A DNA stretch of 12,023 nt. Origin: DASZZV01 sp035544835. GTDB taxonomy: Bacteria > Acidobacteriota > Thermoanaerobaculia > Gp7-AA8. Location: assembly GCA_035544835.1 (NCBI GenBank), contig DASZZV010000253.1, forward strand, positions 1 through 12,023. Reading direction: 5' to 3'. The position numbers were made by a program, and so were the translations under genes. A model generated the notes under the pieces. It ran no database searches. It was not told where the DNA came from and saw only the letters and a list, made by a program, of their open reading frames with translations. This document shows positions 6,747 through 12,023 of the stretch, piece after piece (the stretch's first letter is position 1; every line of letters starts with the position of its first letter).

Positions 6747-6812
6747 CTACAGGAGATGCGAAGATCACGCCCCCGAGGAGACGGGGGAAGGAGGCTCTAC
6801 AGGGTGAAGAAA

Positions 6813-6870
6813 TGTGAGCTACCAACCCCTCTCCCGAGGGAGAGGGTGGCCGAAGGCCGGGTGAGGGCGC
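6813..6870. repeat. Left inverted repeat of the DUF559 cassette (family D)
   Basis: The 58-nt unit contains the perfect 9-bp hairpin CCCTCTCCC-GA-GGGAGAGGG (6828-6847), then GGCC-GAA-GGCC, then GGGTGAGGG, which can pair with the opening CCCTC block. It is the inverted copy of 7273-7330. Repeats of this general form are widespread in bacterial genomes. Confidence 0.92.
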
Positions 6871-6898
6871 TGTACCTTCCGAGGTACGATCCGACGGC

Positions 6899-7252
6899 AT
6901 GACGCTGACCGATCTCGCGCGGAGGCTGCGGCGAAAGGAAACACCCGCCGAGTGGCTGTTGTGGAAGTGCGTTCGAGATCGAAGATTCCTGGGACTAAAG
7001 TTCCGGCGACAGCGTCCTTTTGGGAATTACATACTCGACTGTTTCTGCGAGGAACTGAATCTCGTCATCGAGCTCGATGGAGCGCCGCACATGGGTGCGG
7101 CAGTGCAAGAGTTAGATACCGCTCGCACGAGCTTTTTGCAGAGTCGTGGACTGACGGTGATTCGCATCGAGAACAACGAGCTGCTTCGCGAACCGCGTGT
7201 GGTTTTTGACAGGATTGAGCGCGTTGTGCGGTCGCTTCGTGGCGATGCGTAA
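6899..7252 (+). CDS. DUF559 (Vsr-like) endonuclease-fold protein
   Basis: This 117-residue protein matches the DUF559 family, which shares the Vsr mismatch-endonuclease/PD-(D/E)XK-like fold; biochemical roles are poorly defined. Visible family features are LRRKETPAEWLLWKCVRDRR (9-28), the FLGLKFRRQRPFGNYILDCF core (30-49) with Asp47, the VIELDGAPH strand (56-64) with Glu58 and Asp60, the helix with Asp73 and Arg76, and the final strand LTVIRIENNELL (85-96). The domain is full length, so probably active. ATG 6899 is the first start; no strong Shine-Dalgarno is within range, though GAGG lies 15 nt upstream. It is divergent from imuA and convergent with the M16 genes. Location inside near-identical inverted repeats suggests it is cargo of, or the mobiliser of, a small insertion rather than part of either neighbouring operon. 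Confidence 0.88.
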   Translation: MTLTDLARRLRRKETPAEWLLWKCVRDRRFLGLKFRRQRPFGNYILDCFCEELNLVIELDGAPHMGAAVQELDTARTSFLQSRGLTVIRIENNELLREPRVVFDRIERVVRSLRGDA

Positions 7253-7272
7253 CGTTTGCGTTTGACCTGCGC

Positions 7273-7330
7273 GCGCCCTCACCCGGCCTTCGGCCACCCT
7301 CTCCCTCGGGAGAGGGGTTGGTCGCTTACA
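7273..7330. repeat. Right inverted repeat of the DUF559 cassette (family D)
   Basis: Inverted copy of 6813-6870 with two substitutions in 58 nt. It sits between the convergent 3' ends of the DUF559 gene (stop at 7252) and the M16 partner gene (stop at 7342). The hairpin CCCTCTCCC-TC-GGGAGAGGG could serve as a shared 3' structure, but there is no T-run to support a standard terminator. Confidence 0.92.
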
Positions 7331-7341
7331 GCCTCGTGAAT

Positions 7342-8790
7342 TCAATTCGCCCGCGCCGTAAACGTTTTGTCCGTGATCTTCATCTCCGTCACGGGGCCGT
7401 ATTTTTTCACTGCGTTGCGAATGGCGTCGGCTTTCCCGATGAAGACGAATGTCAGGTTCTCCCGGGCGGGGTAAACGCGGGCGGCGAGTCGGTTGACGGT
7501 CGCTCTATTCGCTGACCCCACCATTTCGGCGTAGCGATCGACATCGCTCTTGTCCAGACCGTAAAAGTGAATCTCCGCCAGGCGTGCTGCGAGTTGTACC
7601 GACGTCTCGATGCGCGGCGGGAACTGCCCGAGCACGTAGGATTTCACCGAGGCCAGGGCGGCATCGTCGAGTCCCTCTTTGCGATAGCGATCGAGGAGCG
7701 ACAAAGCCAGGTCGACTGCTTTCTCCGTCGTATCGGTCTTCGTGTAGGTCGAGATGGCGACGAGGCCCGGCCGCGTCTCGCGACTCATCACCGAATTCGC
7801 GCCATAGGTCAGTCCGCTCTTCGCTCGCAGTTCCTGATTGAGGATCGAGGTGAAGCGTCCGCCGAAGACGGTGTTGGCGAGCTCGATGGGCACACGGTCG
7901 GGATCATTCCGGGCGATACCGGTATTGCCGATCCAGAAGTAGGTCTGGGTCGCGTCGGGCTTATCAACCAGCAGAACACGAGTCCCCTTGACTGGTTGCG
8001 GGGCAGGAATCGAGGGGGCCGGCGCCGCTGCCTTGCTCCACTTTCCAAAGTGGGCCCGGAGTCGCGATTGAATGTCGGCGCTGCTGAAGTCCCCGACGAT
8101 TGCCAGCGTCATCCGGTCACTGCCGAGATGGTTCCGGTAATAGGTCAACACGTCCTCGCGCGTGAGACCCGCGAGCGAGGTTTCCGTGCCCCGCACCGGC
8201 TTGCCATACAGATGGTTGCCATAAACGAAGTTGGCGAAGTAGATGTTGATCAATTGGCGAAGGTCGGCATCTTTCGCCGCGGCGATCTCGTCGATCATCC
8301 TTTCGCGAGTCTTGACGATCTCGCTTTCAGGGAATGTCGGACGCTCCAGCATGTCTGCCAACAGCTCGAGCATCACGTTGGCGTCGCGCGACAGAAAGTT
8401 CCCCGAAACAGTGATGGCCTCGCGGCTGGAGCCGGTATTGATTGCGCCTCCAACGTTATCGACGGCCTCGGCGAAGGCCGCGGCATCGCGTTTGCCGGCG
8501 CCCCGCTGCAGCATCTCGGCAACCAGCGAGGCCACGCCCTCCTTGCCGGCGGTGTCGACCACAGATCCTCCGCGGATACGGGCGCTGAAGGCGATCATCG
8601 GTACGTCATGACGCTCCATCAGAAGGATCGTCGCGCCATTGGAAAGCTTGAGCTCCTGATACGGCGGAAGCTTCACGCCGGCGTTGGTTCTGGACCGCTC
8701 CTCGGTTTTGTTCGTGTCGGCTGCCGCAAGCGGACTTGCGGCCAGCAGTGACGCAATCATGGCTAGCACGGCTGCACTCTCCCTCTTCAT
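7342..8790 (-). CDS. M16-family peptidase homologue, non-catalytic subunit, exported
   Basis: This 482-residue protein is an M16 (pitrilysin/processing-peptidase) fold protein that lacks the zinc site. The N-terminus MKRESAAVLAMIASLLAASPLAAA is a signal peptide, so it acts outside the cytoplasm. The body opens with KLSNGATILLMERHDVPMIAFSARIRGGS. Where active members have HXXEH, this one reads SLVAEMLQRG, so both metal-binding histidines are missing. The second half keeps the R/Y substrate-binding region (FTSILNQELRAKSGLTYGA). Paired M16 proteins of this kind work as a heterodimer in which one subunit holds zinc and the other helps shape the substrate chamber. Its ATG overlaps the stop codon of the catalytic partner (ATGA, 8790-8787), implying translational coupling. 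The substrate is unknown. Confidence 0.92.
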   Translation of the reverse strand: MKRESAAVLAMIASLLAASPLAAADTNKTEERSRTNAGVKLPPYQELKLSNGATILLMERHDVPMIAFSARIRGGSVVDTAGKEGVASLVAEMLQRGAGKRDAAAFAEAVDNVGGAINTGSSREAITVSGNFLSRDANVMLELLADMLERPTFPESEIVKTRERMIDEIAAAKDADLRQLINIYFANFVYGNHLYGKPVRGTETSLAGLTREDVLTYYRNHLGSDRMTLAIVGDFSSADIQSRLRAHFGKWSKAAAPAPSIPAPQPVKGTRVLLVDKPDATQTYFWIGNTGIARNDPDRVPIELANTVFGGRFTSILNQELRAKSGLTYGANSVMSRETRPGLVAISTYTKTDTTEKAVDLALSLLDRYRKEGLDDAALASVKSYVLGQFPPRIETSVQLAARLAEIHFYGLDKSDVDRYAEMVGSANRATVNRLAARVYPARENLTFVFIGKADAIRNAVKKYGPVTEMKITDKTFTARAN

Positions 8791-10160
8791 TTTCCCGACG
8801 CCTTCTTCGGCTGTTCTTCTGCCTCGGGCACAAGCCAGCCGACGGTCCGGTTGGTCGGAAGGAAATACTTCTGCGCTACTGACTTGATCTGATCGGCGGT
8901 TACCGCTTCGTATTTTGCCGGCGCCTGAAAGAGCAGCTTGTAGTCGCCGTAGAAGACTTCGTATGTTCCCAGCGTCTGGGCCTTGCCGTTGATGGTCGAA
9001 AGGCTTCGCCAGAAATTCGCGACAGCCATGTTCCTGGCTTTTGAGAGCTCAGCAGCTGTCGGCCCCTCTTTCGCGATTCTCGCCAGCTCCTCGTCGAGCA
9101 TCTTCTCGGTCTTCGCCAGATCGCCATCGCCGGTCAGCGTCACCAGGAACCAGGCCAGGGAGGGATCGAAGCCGCGATCCCGATAGGAGTGGACGTCTAT
9201 GGCCTGAGGATCCTGTTCCACCAGGCGGCGATGGAGCCGCGAAGAGTCGCCGTCGGTGAGGATCGAGAGCAGGAGGTCGATTGCTTCGCCATCAGGGTCG
9301 CTGGCATTTCCGACGTGATAGGCGACCTGCATCTGGGGCGTTTCGGCCAGCTTCCTGATGGTGACGCGACGTTCGCCCATCTGCTGAGGCTCTTTGGTTC
9401 GCACCGGTTCAGGCGGGGTATTCGACGGAATCGGCTCGATATATTTCTCGGCAAGCGCGAAGACCTGAGCCGGCGTCACGTCGCCGACCACGAGCATGGT
9501 GGCGTTGTTCGGCGCGTAGTAGGTCTTGAAATACTTCACCAGGTCTTCGTGTGTCCACGACTCGATATCCGAGGGCCAGCCGATGACCGGCGTGTGATAG
9601 GGGTGGGCGACAAAGGCGGTGGATTGAACCTGCTCGGAGAGGAGTCCGGAGTTGTTGTTGTCCACCGAGGAGCGGCGCTCGGAGTAAACGACCCCGCGCT
9701 CGCTCTCGATGATCTTGGGATCGAAGGCCAGGTGCTGGATACGGTCCGCTTCGAGATCGAAAATCAGTTCTAGAGCAGACGATGGGAACCAGTCCTGATA
9801 GACAGTAACGTTCTCGCTCGTATAGGCGTTGTTGGCGCCGCCGTTTGCTTCCATGACCCGATCGAACTCACCAGGGCCATATTTTTTGGCGCCGTTGAAC
9901 ATCATGTGCTCGAAGAAATGGGACAGGCCGGTGATGCCGTAGGTCTCGTTCCGGCTGCCCACGTGGTACCAGGTGTACATGGCCACGTTGGGGATGTCGT
10001 GATCCGGCCAGACCAGAATCTTCATCCCGTTCTTTAAAGTCTTCGTCGTGATCTCAGCGGACATGTCAAAGCTCCCGCCAGGCTTCTGAGTCGCAGCATT
10101 GAGCTGACGGGCCGCGGCCACCGTGACGACGAAGATCGCCAGAATTCCGAGCTTCAGCAT
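8787..10160 (-). CDS. M16-family zinc metallopeptidase, catalytic subunit, exported
   Basis: This 457-residue protein has the M16 zinc site HFFEH at residues 81-85 and the downstream metal-ligand glutamate most likely at Glu161 (IESERGVVYSERR), 76 residues later as in the family. The N-terminal MLKLGILAIFVVTVAAARQLNAA is a probable signal peptide, giving a periplasmic or outer-membrane-facing enzyme. The substrate-binding R/Y region of the second half is present (SSRLHRRLVEQDPQAIDVHSY). ATG 10160 is preceded by a strong GGAGG four to five bases upstream. It is the first gene of a two-gene operon; its stop overlaps the start of the non-catalytic partner. The 5' region is crowded with TTCGAAAT-type repeats, and I could not pick a promoter with confidence. 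Confidence 0.94.
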   Translation of the reverse strand: MLKLGILAIFVVTVAAARQLNAATQKPGGSFDMSAEITTKTLKNGMKILVWPDHDIPNVAMYTWYHVGSRNETYGITGLSHFFEHMMFNGAKKYGPGEFDRVMEANGGANNAYTSENVTVYQDWFPSSALELIFDLEADRIQHLAFDPKIIESERGVVYSERRSSVDNNNSGLLSEQVQSTAFVAHPYHTPVIGWPSDIESWTHEDLVKYFKTYYAPNNATMLVVGDVTPAQVFALAEKYIEPIPSNTPPEPVRTKEPQQMGERRVTIRKLAETPQMQVAYHVGNASDPDGEAIDLLLSILTDGDSSRLHRRLVEQDPQAIDVHSYRDRGFDPSLAWFLVTLTGDGDLAKTEKMLDEELARIAKEGPTAAELSKARNMAVANFWRSLSTINGKAQTLGTYEVFYGDYKLLFQAPAKYEAVTADQIKSVAQKYFLPTNRTVGWLVPEAEEQPKKASGK

Positions 10161-10479
10161 GAAACCTCCGGGAGTTCGAATTTGGGATTTCGAATTTCGA
10201 ATTTAAAAGAAACAGATGCGCTTTGCTCGGATTGAGGCAGTGTGCCGTAATGAGGTGCACGGCCGGTTCCATCTGTTTGGAACAAATGCGGGGATGATCG
10301 TATTTGCTGCGGGAGGGGATGTGCTGTTGCTAAACGGTGAACAGGAGGTAACGGACTGGAAATGCGTTGGTTACGTGTTTTGATTTCGAATTTCGAATTT
10401 CGAATTTCGAATTGAAAAGAAGCAGACTGAATTGCTTCTTCTAAATTCGAAATCCGAAATTCGAAATCCGAAATGCTCC
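10161..10479. repeat. Intergenic region with AT-rich TTCGAAAT-type repeats (family E)
   Basis: This 319-nt gap between the porin-like gene and the M16 pair has no credible gene. Its ends carry repeats of an approximately 8-nt unit, TTCGAAAT/TTCGAATT: 10175-10206 near the M16 start and 10382-10474 near the porin stop. The motif GAATT-(T/G)-AAAAGAA-(A/G)-CAGA occurs in direct orientation in both blocks. The central 170 nt (about 10207-10380) hold only a small hairpin, GTTCCA-N6-TGGAAC near 10265-10282. The low GC content contrasts with everything around it. Translated, the repeats give the FEIRNSKFEI type of peptide, which explains a spurious reading frame here. Confidence 0.8.
10382..10474. 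repeat. Long AT-rich imperfect hairpin directly after the porin-like gene (family E)
   Basis: The block 10382-10413, about four tandem TTTCGAAT units, is complementary in inverted orientation to 10443-10474. The centre is a perfect 8-bp stem, AAGAAGCA (10417-10424) and TGCTTCTT (10433-10440), with an 8-nt loop. The structure ends 5 bp from the porin stop codon on the minus-strand 3' side. It could protect or end that transcript; no classical U-tract is seen. Confidence 0.7.
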
Positions 10480-11634
10480 TCAGAACCGCTTCACCAGATC
10501 CACCATCCATCGCGTGGTGTCGAAATTGGTCTCGAGGTGGCGAAGTCGCACATACGTCCCCTGAACGGCGAAGTCGCGCCAGATACCGACTCCCAGACGG
10601 TAGAGGCTGCCTCGATACCAGCTGTGGAGATACCAGTCGTCGCCGTTGAAGCCGTCCATGACGGCGTCGCGCTGCAGGTCCTGGAAAATGTAGCTCACCC
10701 GGAATGTCCCGGCTCCCGCCAGCTGGCCGAGCTTGATGCCCGCCTCCAGTCCGTCACGGAGACTCTTCGCTCCGAAGTTCCGTATGCCGTCGTAGTAGAC
10801 CTCGGCCGGAAACTTCCATCGGTCGCTGTGGATCCGCACCAGCACGTCTCCGATTCGATACTGCGAGAGAAATTTGCGCTTCCCACCGCCGAGCTCCACG
10901 GTCTGATTCGATCGGAAGTTCCTGGTTGCCAGAACTTCGAGGTCATCGAAATCGTGGTAACTGGCCGACACGGTCAAAGTGACCGGCCATTGCTCGCTGG
11001 TCATCGCTGTGTACTGCGCCGCCGAGATTACGGATCGATCTCCGTACATCTGAGTATTCAGGTAAACCCCACCCGTCATGCGGGAATGAAAACCAGCCGC
11101 CTGGCCCAGTGTGTAGCTCCCGGCCAGCCCCTGCGCCTGAAGATCGGGATCCCACATCGCCTCAGTGGTATCGAAAGGATCCTGGAACCGGCCAAAGAAA
11201 ATGTTGGAACTTTCGTTTGGCCGGAGCTGAAGGTTCAGACGGTCGAGACGAATGCTGTTGGGAGCGAAGTTGTCGGAGCGCCCGGTATAACGCAGGTGCT
11301 GATGCAAGCTGAAGCCGGGTGCGGTCTTGAACGTACCGTCCACGAGTTTGTAAAACTCGTTCTCCTCCGTGTCGGCCCGCAGCGCGGCTCGAACCTCAAT
11401 GGACGCCATGGGAACGGGGGTAAAGAGCAGCCCGGGACGGAACTGAATCCGGCTGCGATTGAACGACCGATTTACTGGAAGCCGCGGAATCTCCTCGATC
11501 CGGTCATAACGGGCGAGAAGGTCCCAGCGTATCTGAACCTTATCCTTCATCGGCGTATCGTCGCCGGCTGGAGTCTGTTGCGCAGACAGGGTGCTCGCTA
11601 CCAGAAGGGCCAGCATCAGAAACAGCTTCCTCAT
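10480..11634 (-). CDS. Probable outer-membrane beta-barrel (porin-like) protein
   Basis: The 384-residue protein begins with a signal peptide (MRKLFLMLALLVASTLSAQQ) and continues with alternating polar/hydrophobic strands rich in aromatic residues: VQIRWDLLARYDRI, SIEVRAALRAD, SSNIFFGRF, GVGIWRDFAVQGTYVRLRH. It ends in Phe (DLVKRF), the terminal aromatic typical of barrels recognised by the BAM machinery. Length and pattern fit a barrel of perhaps 16 strands, of the 'putative porin'/alginate-export-like type. I do not recognise the exact family and assign no substrate. ATG 11634 follows GAGGAG with a 7-nt spacer. The YfhO-like gene ends 71 bp upstream on the same strand with no terminator between, so the two may be co-transcribed. 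Confidence 0.75.
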   Translation of the reverse strand: MRKLFLMLALLVASTLSAQQTPAGDDTPMKDKVQIRWDLLARYDRIEEIPRLPVNRSFNRSRIQFRPGLLFTPVPMASIEVRAALRADTEENEFYKLVDGTFKTAPGFSLHQHLRYTGRSDNFAPNSIRLDRLNLQLRPNESSNIFFGRFQDPFDTTEAMWDPDLQAQGLAGSYTLGQAAGFHSRMTGGVYLNTQMYGDRSVISAAQYTAMTSEQWPVTLTVSASYHDFDDLEVLATRNFRSNQTVELGGGKRKFLSQYRIGDVLVRIHSDRWKFPAEVYYDGIRNFGAKSLRDGLEAGIKLGQLAGAGTFRVSYIFQDLQRDAVMDGFNGDDWYLHSWYRGSLYRLGVGIWRDFAVQGTYVRLRHLETNFDTTRWMVDLVKRF

Positions 11635-11705
11635 CTATGCGCTCCTCTTCACTCTTGCCCGGAAGCCTCGACTGCTCGATCTCGATTGGACCCGGTGTGC
11701 CGATT

Positions 11706-12023
11706 CTAAGCGGTATCCGCGCTTCGACGGAACGGGATCAGCAGGGAGAAGAGAAAACAGACTCCGAACACAGACCCAATTCCTGCAGGTGCTATGAGCG
11801 GATTCCTGTAGTCCAGCTCGATATCATGGTTGCCCGCCCGGAGCCGTAGGCCCTGGAATGCGAGATTGGCTGGAAGAAGTGTCGCTGGTTGGCCGTCCAC
11901 CAGAGCTCTCCAGTAGCGATGACCCGTTATTGTGATGACGAGAAAGGAGTCGCCGTCAGCCCTGACCTGAAGATGAATATGGCCCGGCTCCTCTTTCACC
12001 TGCTCCACGAGTCCCCGCGCCGG
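11706..12023 (-). CDS. C-terminal part of a YfhO-like bacterial membrane protein (partial)
   Basis: The reading frame is open to the window edge, so only the last 105 residues are seen. They have a soluble beta-rich segment (HIHLQVRADGDSFLVITITG, then YWRALVDGQPATLLPANLAFQGLRLRAGNHDIELDYRNP) followed by one hydrophobic membrane-spanning stretch (GIGSVFGVCFLFSLLIPF) and a short basic tail. This 'Y.W.A.VDG...AG.H.I...Y.P' pattern followed by a terminal helix is characteristic of the C-terminal domain of YfhO-type multi-pass proteins, linked to glycosylation of surface polymers in Firmicutes. The N-terminal transmembrane domain is outside the window, so the call is tentative. The stop is TAG (complement of 11706-11708). 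Confidence 0.6.
   Translation of the reverse strand, partial: PARGLVEQVKEEPGHIHLQVRADGDSFLVITITGHRYWRALVDGQPATLLPANLAFQGLRLRAGNHDIELDYRNPLIAPAGIGSVFGVCFLFSLLIPFRRSADTA

Larger units (their letters stand above)
6813..7330 (+). mobile_element. Putative DUF559 nuclease cassette bounded by inverted palindromic repeats
   Basis: The 518-nt unit consists of one DUF559 endonuclease gene between two 58-nt inverted repeats, 6813-6870 and 7273-7330, identical at 56 of 58 positions. It lies between the 5' end of imuA and the 3' end of the M16 pair and is the only gene on the plus strand. The gene runs from 28 bp inside the left repeat to 20 bp before the right repeat, so little else is present. There is no transposase or recombinase. 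Near-identity of the arms suggests recent origin or active maintenance. Mobility is inferred. Confidence 0.6.

Noticed and set aside
6770..6787. Hairpin CCCCC-N8-GGGGG upstream of imuA
   Set aside because: A 5-bp stem with no T-run and no partner elsewhere in the window. It may be a remnant of another repeat but is too weak to annotate.
6698..6812. LexA/SOS box upstream of imuA
   Set aside because: imuA operons are usually LexA-controlled, but I found no convincing GAAC-N4-GTTC, GTTC-N7-GTTC or CTGT-N8-ACAG palindrome. The lineage's LexA site is unknown, so no operator is called.
7253..7341. Bidirectional terminator between the convergent DUF559 and M16 genes
   Set aside because: The only strong hairpin here is the cassette's right repeat, which also occurs on the left side of the cassette away from any gene end, and it lacks a U-tract.
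7567..8751. Plus-strand open frame of 394 codons opposite the non-catalytic M16 gene
   Set aside because: Antisense shadow of a well-supported M16 gene, with no domain-like pattern.
10154..10510. Minus-strand 118-codon frame across the porin-M16 gap
   Set aside because: Its ends are translated TTCGAAAT repeats (FEIRNSKFEI type) and it overlaps the porin gene's 3' end. No ribosome-binding site or domain is visible.
10432..11709. Plus-strand open frame of 425 codons opposite the porin-like gene
   Set aside because: The minus-strand frame has a signal peptide, a good ribosome-binding site, barrel-like strands and a terminal Phe. The plus-strand frame starts inside the AT-rich repeats and has no such features.

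Overview
The window looks like chromosomal DNA from a GC-rich, Gram-negative (diderm) bacterium. An Acidobacteriota-like soil or environmental lineage is my best guess. The grounds are the imuA-imuB-dnaE2 mutasome operon, secreted M16 peptidase pair, an outer-membrane beta-barrel ending in Phe, a YfhO-like membrane protein, and unusually many small palindromic repeats. The phylum is an inference; no rRNA or marker gene is present. All recognisable genes lie on the minus strand except one small nuclease gene.

Read along the minus strand (high to low coordinates), the order is: the C-terminus of a YfhO-like membrane protein (11706-12023, cut by the window end); a probable outer-membrane porin-like protein (10480-11634); an intergenic region full of AT-rich TTCGAAAT-type repeats (10161-10479); a catalytic M16 zinc peptidase (8787-10160) overlapping by 4 bp a non-catalytic M16 partner (7342-8790); a self-contained cassette carrying a DUF559 endonuclease on the plus strand between 58-nt inverted repeats (6813-7330); then imuA (5897-6697), imuB (4194-5747), a GIY-YIG nuclease cassette (3505-4193) and dnaE2 (44-3511).

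ImuA, ImuB and DnaE2 form the SOS-type translesion mutasome: DnaE2 is the polymerase, ImuB is a catalytically dead Y-family homologue with a beta-clamp motif, and ImuA is a RecA-like accessory factor. The operon is heavily decorated with palindromic elements. A twin-hairpin element lies between imuA and imuB. A GIY-YIG nuclease between long inverted repeats sits flush between the imuB stop and the dnaE2 start. A 123-nt twin-hairpin element is inserted in frame inside dnaE2, adding 41 residues. A further half-copy follows the dnaE2 stop.

The most interesting feature is the repeated design 'one small nuclease gene plus flanking inverted palindromic repeats, no transposase'. It occurs twice within 4 kb with two unrelated nuclease folds (GIY-YIG and the Vsr-like DUF559) and two unrelated repeat families. 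I suggest these are minimal nuclease-associated mobile units. In the GIY-YIG case the repeats also appear to supply a ribosome-binding site, start codons and a stop codon to the genes they touch.
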